In this document: positions 35,472 through 44,341 of the stretch, in pieces
How the letters are laid out: every line of letters begins with the position of its first letter
How positions within the stretch are numbered: position 1 is the first letter of the stretch
Assembly: GCA_016792805.1 (NCBI GenBank)
Contig: JAEUHX010000058.1
Location: 349,789-413,788, forward strand
DNA length: 64,000 bases
Reading direction: 5' to 3'
Source of the DNA: Planctomycetota bacterium
GTDB taxonomy: Bacteria > Planctomycetota > UBA1135 > JACQFD01
The notes under the pieces: generated by a model
Seen by the model: only the letters and a program-made list of their open reading frames with translations
Told to the model about the DNA's origin: nothing
Database searches by the model: none
Position numbers and translations under genes: made by a program

Positions 35472-36459
35472 CGGCGCCGGCCTCTCTGCGCCGCCCCACG
35501 CGAAGCGCCTGCGCCACCGCTCCGGCTGTCGTGCTGGGGCTCCAGGGAATGATGGATATTTTTCCTTCGAGCCCCTTGGGCCATCGCGCCCGCCGGTAGG
35601 GCACGAGTGCAACAAATCGGCAGCCATGCTGCTCAACTGCCGATGCAAGCGCCAGCCACTGCGCCGCGCTCGGCCGCGCATCGCCGCCCGGGCTGCGGCC
35701 GATTCCGAGGTCGGTGATACACATCACCGTGGCGCCGCGCGTGATCGTCTGCTCGAGGCCGACCTCGACGCCCTCCTCGCTTTCCTCCGACACCAGCAGC
35801 AGCGATTCCAAGGGAAGGCTCCAAAACGACGCGGCGCGCGTCAGCTCGCGACCCACCAGATCCCGCGCGTCCTGCTGGATCTGGCGCACATCCTCTCGAA
35901 ACGGCTCCATGGCGGCGCGCTCGTCGATGAGAAATGTCACCCCTCGCGCCAGAGTCCACACAGAACGCCTTGGAATCGACCGAAGCACTTGCCCCTTCGC
36001 CACAGCTTCCAGCAGGCGATCGAGTTCCACTTCACCGCGCGCGGCTGGGGCCGCCGCAGCGAGCCCGAGCACGCCGCGCATTGTAGGCTTTGGAAAAAGT
36101 GATGTGCGCAATGGCTTCGTCGCCGACACCGGTGCCCGAAGCGGCTGCGCCGACGCGAGCCACTCCGGAGCCGCCGACTCACGCCCGAGATCCCTCAGCG
36201 TGGCCTTTCGAATCGGCTTCGCCTCCGGCAACGCCGCGCGCGGAGCCGATGCGGCTCGCCGTTCTGTAACAACACCGGCACTCTCGGCAGGCGCTGCCGG
36301 TCGCTCGGAAACTGTGGTCTTCGCAGCAGTTGCGCTCGACCCGCGGACGCCCACCTCGATACCCAGCATCCGCCCCACGGCTTTGCACGCGGCATCGTCT
36401 GCCGCGCCGAGCGCCGCCAGCGCGCGCAGGTAGTCCCCCGTCGGCGAGCCGCCGCTCAC
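35464..36459 (-). CDS. degenerate vWA-like protein of a putative conflict system
   Basis: 331 residues from a GTG at 36459, whose GTGA overlaps the MoxR gene stop; no earlier start fits. A short helical N-terminus (DYLRALAALGAADDAACKA) is followed by an Ala/Pro-rich linker (35-150) and a C-terminal Rossmann-like domain. GVTFLIDERAAMEPFREDV stands where vWA proteins have the DxSxS metal motif, so the MIDAS serines are lost; later strands ATVMCITDLGIG and CRFVALVPYRRARWP complete the fold. The motif 'xxxDxxxxMxPFxxD' is typical of partners of MoxR ATPases in conflict systems. Stop overlaps the next gene by 8 bp. Probable adaptor between ATPase and NTPase/propeller protein. Confidence 0.7.
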   Translation of the reverse strand: MSGGSPTGDYLRALAALGAADDAACKAVGRMLGIEVGVRGSSATAAKTTVSERPAAPAESAGVVTERRAASAPRAALPEAKPIRKATLRDLGRESAAPEWLASAQPLRAPVSATKPLRTSLFPKPTMRGVLGLAAAAPAARGEVELDRLLEAVAKGQVLRSIPRRSVWTLARGVTFLIDERAAMEPFREDVRQIQQDARDLVGRELTRAASFWSLPLESLLLVSEESEEGVEVGLEQTITRGATVMCITDLGIGRSPGGDARPSAAQWLALASAVEQHGCRFVALVPYRRARWPKGLEGKISIIPWSPSTTAGAVAQALRVGRRREAGADE

Positions 36460-37403
36460 GTCGACTCCCGTCGCGCCTTCGGCTTGAACACCGTGATTTT
36501 TGTGAGTGCTTCCCATTCCGCGGAGGTCGGATGGATGCGGAGGTCGCGCGCAGCCCGAAGCGTATCCACAAATTCGGCGGGGCTCGGAAGCTCAGCGTCG
36601 GGCGCGTCCCCCACAAGCGCTTTCAGCAGGCCGTCCACGTCGAGGGCCGCTGCCACGCCTTTCTGGACGGGGAAGCGCGCCTTGCCGATCTCGAGCAGCC
36701 GCCCGCGGTCGGGCTTGGGAAGCTCGAGCTCCACACATCGCCGTAGGAACGCCTTCGGAAGCACGCGCTCTTCGTTGGTTGTGAGAATCAATAAAGGCGC
36801 ATTGCCTTCGTTGCAGCGCACCTCGGCGTTCGTCTCGTCGACGAGGAACCGCAGCGACCCGAGCGGCCCCAGGAGATTATTGGGGACGTCGGGATCCGCC
36901 TTATCGATCTCGTCAAGTAACACCACAGCCCGAGCGGCCTCCTTCCTGCTCAGTCCGGGATCCGCCAACCCGTCATTGATCGTGGCTCCCTCTGGCCGCC
37001 CGCGCCGTGCCGCACTCTTGCTGTCGAACGCCCACCAGAGCACGCCCGGTCTCACGTAGTGCGCGTAGTCGTCGCTGAGCGACTTGCTCTGCGCATCCTG
37101 CAGCCGCTGCAATAAATCGACCTCATACAAAAGGTCTCTCGCTTGCGTGCGCGATGTGATCACCCGTTCGTAGTAGCGCCACTGCAGCACGTCGGCGACG
37201 TGCATCGCAAGCGACGACTTCCCCGTCCCCGGCGCGCCGCGCACCAGCAAGGGCCGCCCCGTCGCCAACGCCACCTTCACCGACAGCACGATGTTGTCAT
37301 GAAACACATAGACCGACGGATCGTCGGCGGGCCCGGCCGCCGCGCCGTTCGTCGTCAGCGCGTGCACATGCGGCGGATTGAAAACCCAAGAATTCGTGGT
37401 CAT
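36456..37403 (-). CDS. MoxR-type AAA+ ATPase
   Basis: 315 residues; ATG overlaps the TIR gene's stop (ATGA). Walker A LVRGAPGTGKSSLAMHV, Walker B AVVLLDEIDKADPDVPNNLL, sensor 1 LILTTNEERVLPKAFLRRC with the arginine finger, then a helical lid. The insert around YAHYVRPGVLWWAFDS is typical of the MoxR group that partners vWA proteins. Such ATPases remodel client complexes; here the downstream vWA-like protein is the expected client. No membrane segments. It sits second in the TIR-MoxR-vWA-NTPase operon. Confidence 0.88.
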   Translation of the reverse strand: MTTNSWVFNPPHVHALTTNGAAAGPADDPSVYVFHDNIVLSVKVALATGRPLLVRGAPGTGKSSLAMHVADVLQWRYYERVITSRTQARDLLYEVDLLQRLQDAQSKSLSDDYAHYVRPGVLWWAFDSKSAARRGRPEGATINDGLADPGLSRKEAARAVVLLDEIDKADPDVPNNLLGPLGSLRFLVDETNAEVRCNEGNAPLLILTTNEERVLPKAFLRRCVELELPKPDRGRLLEIGKARFPVQKGVAAALDVDGLLKALVGDAPDAELPSPAEFVDTLRAARDLRIHPTSAEWEALTKITVFKPKARREST

Positions 37404-38728
37404 GTCAGCTCAGGGATATTGGAAACGTCGAGTTCAAAGGAATTGGCTGCGCTTCGATAATCTTCGATCGATCGGCGCTCGAGGCTCGCATCCACGTCGG
37501 GCGCCAAGTACACCACATCCGTCTCGGCGAGCCCGTCGGACTGCGCACTTGCGCGCACAAGGAAGATCCCGACTTCCGGGAACTCCGCGCGGAGCGCGCT
37601 CAATAATCCGGCGCTGAGCCCTTCCCGCGGAAGTACCAAAAAATAGCGAACGTCACTCTTCGCTTTGTCCTTGAGCGCCAGCTTCACGGCTTTCGCCCCA
37701 GGACGCTTGGTGGCCTTCTCGAGCGCCGCCAGAGCGCTCGCACACAAATCCTCGCGCGCCGCCTGCGGATCGCCGCCGCTCGGCACCCACGCCACCGGCA
37801 TCGCGGTCCACCCTCGGCTCGGCCGCGCCCCGCGCCGAGCCCACACATAAAAGGCGGGCGTGAACATCGTGCTCGCTTGAGTAGCAATCGTGCGGTGGGC
37901 GGGCCCGAGCGAGAAAAGCTTCTCCATCGCGTCGATCGCGGCCTCATCGACCCAGGCCGACGCCAGCACGCGCAGCAGGTCGCTCCGCGCCTCCTCGGCT
38001 TGAATCTCGCCAAAAAGATCATTGAGCACGGGTCGCGCCCCCTCGAGTCCGAGGATCGCCATTCGCATGGCGAGCATCTGGTACGGATCGGCGTCGAGCG
38101 TCCAGCCGTCGGAGACATGCTCGAGCATTTGTGCGCCGGATTCCGCGAGCGGCTTCGAGATCGGACCCAGCAGCACCTTGAGCCTCCGCGCCGTCTTCTC
38201 GAGCGGCGTCTCCCCTTCAACCCCAATTTTTCCTGCCTTGCGCTTCGCCTCCAGATCGGCCACGAGCGCCGCCACGGCGCCGTCGATCGCCGCTTTTCGA
38301 AGCGCCGCATCGGCAAGCTCGTCGCGCCAGCGAAGCTCCACTCCCTGCTCGTCCAGAATTTGTGTTGGCCCGGCGATTCCCGCTTTTTTGATCTCCTCGC
38401 TCCCGAGCATCTTGATCGGCGCAATTACAAATCGCGGACTCATCCGCTGCCGAAACGCCGCCACGCTCAGCTCGTAATGACACCAAGGCGACCCAAGGAA
38501 CTTCTCCCAAATGAGCGGAACAAACAAATCGCAGTGGCCGAGCCAGCCGTTCACCACCTCGCGCCACCGATCGCCCGCTTTCAGCTCATCGCGATCGAGA
38601 AACACCTCGAATCCCGCCGCCTCGAGCGCCACCTTCGTCGCATCGCGCGCCTCCAGCTCCAAGAGCCCCACTCCGCCCGTCGGGTTCTTGTCGCTGCTAT
38701 GGCTCAGGAATACGCGGGGCTTTCCCAT
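37400..38728 (-). CDS. TIR-domain protein of a putative conflict system
   Basis: 442 residues from ATG 38728. The N-terminal TIR domain (1-150): RVFLSHSSDKN (first strand and BB region), FEVFLDRDELKAGDRW, and GSPWCHYELSVAAF containing the putative NAD-cleaving Glu. A helical middle (about 165-330) follows. The C-terminal ~120 residues form a Rossmann-like domain (RYFLVLPREGLSAGLL, VGIFLVRASAQ). TIR proteins in bacterial defence hydrolyse NAD or make signalling nucleotides. First gene of the operon and the promoter-proximal one; 64 bp separate it from the divergent HD gene. Confidence 0.85.
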   Translation of the reverse strand: MGKPRVFLSHSSDKNPTGGVGLLELEARDATKVALEAAGFEVFLDRDELKAGDRWREVVNGWLGHCDLFVPLIWEKFLGSPWCHYELSVAAFRQRMSPRFVIAPIKMLGSEEIKKAGIAGPTQILDEQGVELRWRDELADAALRKAAIDGAVAALVADLEAKRKAGKIGVEGETPLEKTARRLKVLLGPISKPLAESGAQMLEHVSDGWTLDADPYQMLAMRMAILGLEGARPVLNDLFGEIQAEEARSDLLRVLASAWVDEAAIDAMEKLFSLGPAHRTIATQASTMFTPAFYVWARRGARPSRGWTAMPVAWVPSGGDPQAAREDLCASALAALEKATKRPGAKAVKLALKDKAKSDVRYFLVLPREGLSAGLLSALRAEFPEVGIFLVRASAQSDGLAETDVVYLAPDVDASLERRSIEDYRSAANSFELDVSNIPELT

Positions 38729-38792
38729 GGGGAGTTTGCGCCGCGGGAGTATTGCTGCCGGGGCGCAGCCGCGCCAGCGCGCGCTCGCTACC

Positions 38793-40226
38793 ATGCGCGC
38801 CCTTCACCGGACCCCCGTGCCCTCGCGCTACTCCGTTCTCCGCGACGCCGTCCACGGCGACATCTACCTCACCGAGGAGGAGCTGCGCATCCTCGACACA
38901 CCGCAGATGCAACGGCTGCGCGGGGTGCGCCAGCTCGGCACGGCCTACCTCGTCTACCCGAGCGCGCAGCATTCGCGCTTCGAGCATTCGATCGGCGTGG
39001 CCGACATGGCACGCCGGATGATTGAGGCGATCCACCGCAACGCCGAGGCCGAGCCCGCGACGCTGCTCGGCATTCCCGAGCGCGAGGCGCGCGTGATTCG
39101 CATGGCCGCGCTGTTGCACGATTGCACGCACATCCCCTTCGGCCACGGCATCGAGGACCAGACGGGACTCTTCCCGCGCCACGATTGCGCCTACCGCTAC
39201 GAGGAGCGGTTCGCGCAGCGCCACGAGCTCGGACGCGTGCTGGCCGAGCTCGGCGTGCTTCAAGAAGTGAAGTCCGTTCTACTGAGCGCCCACGACGGCG
39301 GTCCGCGCCCCGCCGAGGCGCCGACGGTGCCGCCCTATTGGTGCCAGATTCTCTCCGACACGATCGACGCCGATATTTTTGACTATCTCAAGCGCGACGC
39401 ACTCTTCACGGGGCTGCATCTCTACTACGACCCGCGCGTCATCAGCTACTTCAAGGTCGACCGCCGCAGCGGCCATCTTTTTGTGGATCTTTCGAAGCAC
39501 GGCATGCTCCGGGAAGACATTCTGTCGGAAATCGTCCGCGTGCTCGAGGCTCGTTACTATTTCAGCGAGCGCGTTTATTATCATCACGCGAAAGTGGCCG
39601 CCATGGCCCTCGTCGCGAAAGCGGTGGAACTCGCCGTCGGCTCGGGAGCGCTCAAGGAAGAGCACTTCTACGACGCGACGGACGCGACGCTGCTCGACGC
39701 CCTCGAGTCGGCCCCCGTGGCGGATCCCGCCGTGCGCGCGCGCGTGCGCGGCCTTGTGGCGCGCTTCCGCTCGCGGCGCCTGCTGAAGCGCGCCTGCGTG
39801 TTCCCGCTCGCACAGAATCGCGCCGTCGCCGACGAGCTGGTGCGCAAGTATTTCGCTCCCGGATGTCTCCAGGCGCGCGTCGCTCTTGAGCAGCGCATCG
39901 CGAAAACTGTGGAAATGGCCACAGGCCGTCGCGACCTGGAGATCGTCTTCTATTGCCCGCGCCGCTCCATGCAGCTCAAGGAGGCGCACCTGCACGTGCG
40001 TTGGCCTGGCGTCGACGGCGTGCGCCCGCTCTCGGAGTTCTCGACGCACGCGCCGCGCTTGCGCGATCTCGAGGAGAGTTACCGCAATTTATGGAAAGCG
40101 TATGTATTCGTTTCGAGCGAAGAGCCGGCGGTCGTGCGCAAGGTCCGCGAAGTGTGCGCGCTCGAGCTCCCAGGAACTGTGAATACATATCTTCCGTACG
40201 GAAGCGATGGAGCCGACGCGATTTGA
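38793..40226 (+). CDS. HD-domain phosphohydrolase, SAMHD1/dGTPase-like
   Basis: 477 residues from ATG 38793; the upstream extension to 38511 lies opposite the TIR gene. Family features: RDAVHGDIYLTEEELRI, RLRGVRQLGTAYLVYPSAQH, SRFEHSIGVADMARRM, metal motif AALLHDCTHIPFGHGIED (HD), then SDTIDADIFDYLKRDAL. This is the SAMHD1/YwfO-like group, whose best-known members remove triphosphate from dNTPs. It diverges from the TIR operon over only 64 bp, so shared control is possible but it is not in the same transcript. Its stop overlaps the next gene's start. Confidence 0.85.
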   Translation: MRALHRTPVPSRYSVLRDAVHGDIYLTEEELRILDTPQMQRLRGVRQLGTAYLVYPSAQHSRFEHSIGVADMARRMIEAIHRNAEAEPATLLGIPEREARVIRMAALLHDCTHIPFGHGIEDQTGLFPRHDCAYRYEERFAQRHELGRVLAELGVLQEVKSVLLSAHDGGPRPAEAPTVPPYWCQILSDTIDADIFDYLKRDALFTGLHLYYDPRVISYFKVDRRSGHLFVDLSKHGMLREDILSEIVRVLEARYYFSERVYYHHAKVAAMALVAKAVELAVGSGALKEEHFYDATDATLLDALESAPVADPAVRARVRGLVARFRSRRLLKRACVFPLAQNRAVADELVRKYFAPGCLQARVALEQRIAKTVEMATGRRDLEIVFYCPRRSMQLKEAHLHVRWPGVDGVRPLSEFSTHAPRLRDLEESYRNLWKAYVFVSSEEPAVVRKVREVCALELPGTVNTYLPYGSDGADAI

Positions 40227-41317
40227 AGATTGCGTACGATTTCACCTCCACGGTGAAGCCCGAGCTCACGGGGATCGGGCGCTACGCGGTGGAGATCCTG
40301 CGCGCCATGCTGCGGCAGCTCGCCCCCGAGGACCGCGTGATCCTCGGCTACCGGCTGTCGCGCTGGCATCGGCGGAAGTACGCTCCGCAATTCACAGATC
40401 CGCGAGTGAGCGTGCGTCCGCTTCAATCGCCGTTTGCATTTCTCACCTACGGCGCCCCCGACGTGTTCCACGGCCTCGGCGTGAACGTGCCGCTCGGACT
40501 CCCGGCGAAGCGTAAGTTCGTCACCGTTCACGGATTCGTAAGCTTGGAGGAGGTCGCACCGGAGAAGCGCGAGGCTTATCGGCGCCGGCTCGCAAAAATC
40601 CGCACCATGGTGGAGCGCGCCCACCGAGGATTTGTGGTTTCCGAGTTCGAACGCCAGCGCACGGCCGAGTTCGTCGGGTGCCCTGTCGAGAAGCTGGTCG
40701 TCGTTCACCACGGCGTCGACCATGCAACCTATCGCGCGGGCGTTCCGGCGGAGCTCGACGAGCGGCTTCTCGGAAAAGCGATGCCGAGGCGTCCCTATTT
40801 ATTGGCTCTTGGAGCCATCACCGCGCGCAAGAATCTGGTGCGCCTCATGGAGGCCTACGGCAGCTCGCGGGTGCACAACGAGTTCGACCTCGTGCTGGCG
40901 GGTCAGGCGCGCTCGGAGTCGGCGCCGATTCTTGCGGCGGTCGATGCCTACGGGCTGCGCGATTGCGTCCATGTGACCGGATTCGTCTCGGCGCAGGCGC
41001 TCCCGGCGTGGATCCGCCGCGCACGCGCATTAGTGCATCCGTCGCTTTATGAAGCTTTCGGGCTGCCGCTCGTCGAAGCGATGGCCTGCGGCACGCCCGT
41101 GATCTGCTCCAATACTTCCGCCATGCCGGAGGTGACGGCCGGAGCAGCACGCCTCTTCGATCCCACAGATACGGCGGCCATTCGCTATGCGCTCGAGTCG
41201 ATCTGTTATGACGACGGCCTGCATGCCGATCTGCGCGCCCGCGGACTCGAGCGCGCCGCCGAGCTGACGTGGGATCGCGCCGCGGCGCGCACGCTTGCCG
41301 CCTACCGCGCGGAGTAA
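40223..41317 (+). CDS. family 4 glycosyltransferase
   Basis: 364 residues from a TTG start at 40223, which overlaps the HD gene's stop (TTGA) and begins MKIAYDFT. GT-B fold: acceptor domain with ELTGIGRYAVEIL, then donor domain with KLVVVHHGVDHATY, LALGAITARKNLVRLMEAY, VTGFVSAQALPAWIRRARAL and the sugar-nucleotide motif HPSLYEAFGLPLVEAMACG. It adds a sugar to an unknown acceptor, perhaps in surface polysaccharide synthesis. No membrane helix. Ends 4 bp from the convergent SGNH gene. Confidence 0.87.
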   Translation: MKIAYDFTSTVKPELTGIGRYAVEILRAMLRQLAPEDRVILGYRLSRWHRRKYAPQFTDPRVSVRPLQSPFAFLTYGAPDVFHGLGVNVPLGLPAKRKFVTVHGFVSLEEVAPEKREAYRRRLAKIRTMVERAHRGFVVSEFERQRTAEFVGCPVEKLVVVHHGVDHATYRAGVPAELDERLLGKAMPRRPYLLALGAITARKNLVRLMEAYGSSRVHNEFDLVLAGQARSESAPILAAVDAYGLRDCVHVTGFVSAQALPAWIRRARALVHPSLYEAFGLPLVEAMACGTPVICSNTSAMPEVTAGAARLFDPTDTAAIRYALESICYDDGLHADLRARGLERAAELTWDRAAARTLAAYRAE

Positions 41318-41321
41318 GTCT

Positions 41322-42845
41322 TCATCGGTCGGCCCGCAGGCGCCACCAGGCGATCGACTCCGCCCAATCGGGATGGCGCGCGCTCGTGCGGTCGAGAATG
41401 GCGTTGGCATCCTCGCGCGCTCCGCGCCAGCGGAGGGCGAGGTCCATGAGTAAGGTCATTCGGAAGTCGCGGTCGGCCTCCGGAACTATTGCAAGCTCCG
41501 ACTCGGCGGCTGCGCGGTTTCCGTACTGTAAGTGCAAATAGGCGGCGAGCATCGTGCCCGTGGCGTCGCCGAGCTTCACCGCCTGACGAATCTCTGCGCG
41601 ATCCTCCAGCATGCTGCGGCAGGCGAGCCGAAAGCGCTCGAGCGGTGCTGCCTCGCCGGCGCGCAGCCGCGGGAGTTTCTCGAAGGGGAGCGCGAGAGCG
41701 AGGCGCTCCGCCAGATCCGCCGCCAACGCCGGCCGCGGATGGACGGGATCCACAAATCGCTCCTCAAGGCCGTCGCCCTCGATCGCGATGGCCGCTTTTC
41801 CCACCGCGCGCCGCAGCCGCTCGCGAGCCGCCGTGGTGAGCCGAATGGGCGCCGGATCGAGGTCGCGCGCCTCCACGAGCAGCGTGCGCGCCCGCACGGG
41901 GTCGCTCCCGCGCACGGCCATGCCTTGCTCCCACAATTGCTGCGCGCGGGGAGCATACAATTTACCAGACGAAAGCGGCGCGGAGAGCAGGCTCGACGTG
42001 GGCTCCACAAAAACGCACGGAATTCCGCGCTCGCGGGCGCTTTCTGCGATCTGCTTCAGATTCTTCTCATACCGATCGAGGTGAAGCTCCACCTCCCGCG
42101 GCTCTACGGGGAGGTCCTCCGGCAAACGCGCCTCGGGGTTGCCGAGGGCCAGGAACTTCGCCGCCTGCGACAGCTCCGACGGAAACGCGCGCGGCATCCC
42201 GTCGAGGCGGGCGCCTTCGCGCTGGCGTGCGCCCGTGCGCAGGCCCCGTAGCAGGTCGACCCAGCCGGGAAAGAGGCCGTCGAGGCCGCCATGACGTGCT
42301 CTGCCGAACGGGCCAATGTTGGCAATCCGATGAGCGAGCTCGTTGTGCCCGATATACACAATCAGCAGATCGGGCTCGAGATCGAAGGCCGGCTCCAAAT
42401 CGGCGAGGACTCCGACGGAGCTTCGCCCCTGGATTGTGAAACCCAACAGATCAATATTCTTCCCCGTGGCCGCCGCGAGCCCCTCCGCGAGGAACGCTCC
42501 GAACGAGAGATTCGTCGGCGACGTCGGCGGCGTGCCGTCGGGAGCCGGACGGCCGCCTCGCGGCGGCAGAAAGAGGCTGTAGGGAAAACCCACCGCGGTC
42601 GAGTCGCCGAGCACCACAAATCGAAGCGCGCCTTTGGGGCCCGTCTCGCGCGGAGGCAGCGGCTGGTCGCTCGGGTGGACACCGAGAGCTGAGAAGTATG
42701 CTTCCGGCGCGGCATCGCGCCCCACCTTGCCCTCGTGGAGCTTCCAGTGAAGAAACCACTCCAAGGGCCCGAGCACAAGCAGAAGAAAAAAGATCAACGA
42801 AGCGAGGAGCTTCGCGATCGGAGAGCGCGGGCGGTCAGCGGCCAT
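41322..42845 (-). CDS. membrane-anchored SGNH hydrolase (second of a tandem pair)
   Basis: 507 residues. N-terminal membrane helix (about 12-30, LASLIFFLLLVLGPLEWFL), then an SGNH/GDSL hydrolase domain: block I VVLGDSTAVGFPY with Ser, IVYIGHNELAHRI (Asn block), and RFVDPVHP with the Asp/His pair. The last ~110 residues are helical and TPR-like. It shares several stretches with the upstream gene (ARDLDPAPIRL, YGNRAAAE, LALRWRGA), so the two arose by an old tandem duplication. Such proteins are often acyl-esterases of surface glycans. Start overlaps the upstream stop by 11 bp. Confidence 0.8.
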   Translation of the reverse strand: MAADRPRSPIAKLLASLIFFLLLVLGPLEWFLHWKLHEGKVGRDAAPEAYFSALGVHPSDQPLPPRETGPKGALRFVVLGDSTAVGFPYSLFLPPRGGRPAPDGTPPTSPTNLSFGAFLAEGLAAATGKNIDLLGFTIQGRSSVGVLADLEPAFDLEPDLLIVYIGHNELAHRIANIGPFGRARHGGLDGLFPGWVDLLRGLRTGARQREGARLDGMPRAFPSELSQAAKFLALGNPEARLPEDLPVEPREVELHLDRYEKNLKQIAESARERGIPCVFVEPTSSLLSAPLSSGKLYAPRAQQLWEQGMAVRGSDPVRARTLLVEARDLDPAPIRLTTAARERLRRAVGKAAIAIEGDGLEERFVDPVHPRPALAADLAERLALALPFEKLPRLRAGEAAPLERFRLACRSMLEDRAEIRQAVKLGDATGTMLAAYLHLQYGNRAAAESELAIVPEADRDFRMTLLMDLALRWRGAREDANAILDRTSARHPDWAESIAWWRLRADR

Positions 42846-44337
42846 CGAAACCCCTTCTCCACAGATCGACCGCGCGCTGCCACTGCGGCTGGCGTTTCAC
42901 GGCGCGCGCCAGCAGACCGTCGGCCTCCGCCGACGCGCCTCTCAGGCGAAGAGCCAAGTCGAGCGCCAAGAGGCCGCGCAGGTCGCGTCGCTCCTCCGGA
43001 AGCTCAAGCATCGTTGCCTCGGCGGCGGATCGGTTGCCATAGACCAAATACATGAATGCCGCGCGCTGCGCCGACTCCACTTCACCCGCCTCCACAGCTG
43101 CCGCGTTTTTTGTAATGTAGGCTTCGGTCGCCGCCCTGAACGCCTGCTCCTCCGCGTCGCTCCAGGGTCCGCCCTCGAGGAGACCCGCTTCCGCCATGCG
43201 CCGCGCAGCGTGGGCGGCGAAGCGCGCGTGCGCGCGCTCGCGGGGATGCATGAAATCGGAAAATCCGCCGCGGCCGGAAATCTCCTCGCCGTAGGCCTCG
43301 CGAACGCACAGATCGGCGTCGACCACGGGCACGTTCGCCTGCGCCGCCGCACGGTCAAACTCGAGCGCGAAGTCTGCGCTCATGCGCACGGGGGCAGGAT
43401 CGAGGTCGCGCGCCTGCTCAAGGAGCCGGCGTTTTGGGGCTGGATCCTGCTGAGATCTCTGCGCGAGTGCATAGGCCTCCGCCGCCCGCCCGTCGAAGCC
43501 GCGCCCCGAGGCCAGCGGCGGGCAATCGAGCCGAGACGTGGGACGCACTGCGATCACCGGAATCTTGCCGGCGGCGAGCTTCGAAAAAAGTGATCTCACA
43601 TTTGCCGCAAAGCGGGCGCGGTGGAGTTCACGCTCTCGCTCCGTCACGGGAAAGTGCACCCATGGATCCGTTTCGCGGTCTCCGAAGGCGCGCACGCGCG
43701 ACGCAACCTCGAGGGCCTGGAGCTGCGGCGCCGGGAGATCGGCCAACGCGGGCGACGGCGGCGGCGTCGGCGGCTCCGCCACCGCCTCGAGAAACTCCGC
43801 CAGCGACGGGACCCACTTGGCGGGTGCCGCTCTTCGCTTACCGAATGGCGCGCGCGTCGTCAGCCGCTGCACATATTCATTCTGGCCAACATACAAAAGC
43901 ACGAGGTCGGGCTCGGCGGCGATCACACTTTCGAGGACCGCCAGCATGCCGGAGGTCGAGCGCGCTGCCTCGGCCACGTGAAACCGTTCGCGCGGGCGTC
44001 CCGGCCGCGCGGCGGCGAGCCCTTCCACCAGCAGCGTCCCGAAGGAGAGGCCAGGCCCGTAGGGCACGCCCGCCGCCGTCGACTCACCGACCACAGCGAT
44101 TCGAAATGTACCTTCTGCCTTGGCGCCTGGCCGCTCCGTCGCCTCGGTTCCGAGCATCGCCGTCGCCGGATCGTCGCGCACGTGGGCACCGAGCCGCTGG
44201 AAGTACACATCGGCGCCAGCGTCGGCCGGCAACGGCGCCGTCGGAAACAACATTTGCGCGGCCGCGTCGAGCCCCCAAAGCCAGAGAGGAGCCGCGACGA
44301 CGATGGCGGCGACGATGGGCATTCGCCGGAGCCGCAC
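42835..44337 (-). CDS. membrane-anchored SGNH hydrolase (first of a tandem pair)
   Basis: 500 residues from GTG 44337; ATG 44322 is an alternative and drops MRLRR. The membrane helix IVAAIVVAAPLWLWGL follows. SGNH blocks: VVGESTAAGVPYG (Glu in place of Asp, Ser kept), LLYVGQNEYVQRL, and FSDFMHPRERAHA with the Asp-His pair. The C-terminal helical part resembles the downstream gene (ARDLDPAPVRM, YGNRSAAE, LALRLRGA). It follows the saccharopine-dehydrogenase-like gene by 4 bp, giving a three-gene operon. Substrate is unknown. Confidence 0.78.
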   Translation of the reverse strand: MRLRRMPIVAAIVVAAPLWLWGLDAAAQMLFPTAPLPADAGADVYFQRLGAHVRDDPATAMLGTEATERPGAKAEGTFRIAVVGESTAAGVPYGPGLSFGTLLVEGLAAARPGRPRERFHVAEAARSTSGMLAVLESVIAAEPDLVLLYVGQNEYVQRLTTRAPFGKRRAAPAKWVPSLAEFLEAVAEPPTPPPSPALADLPAPQLQALEVASRVRAFGDRETDPWVHFPVTERERELHRARFAANVRSLFSKLAAGKIPVIAVRPTSRLDCPPLASGRGFDGRAAEAYALAQRSQQDPAPKRRLLEQARDLDPAPVRMSADFALEFDRAAAQANVPVVDADLCVREAYGEEISGRGGFSDFMHPRERAHARFAAHAARRMAEAGLLEGGPWSDAEEQAFRAATEAYITKNAAAVEAGEVESAQRAAFMYLVYGNRSAAEATMLELPEERRDLRGLLALDLALRLRGASAEADGLLARAVKRQPQWQRAVDLWRRGFDGR

Positions 44338-44341
44338 GGGA

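Noticed and set aside
35472..35681. 70-residue upstream extension of the NTPase/propeller protein
   Set aside because: It lies inside the vWA-like gene in another frame and is Arg/Pro-rich; ATG 35471 overlaps the upstream stop as in a typical operon.
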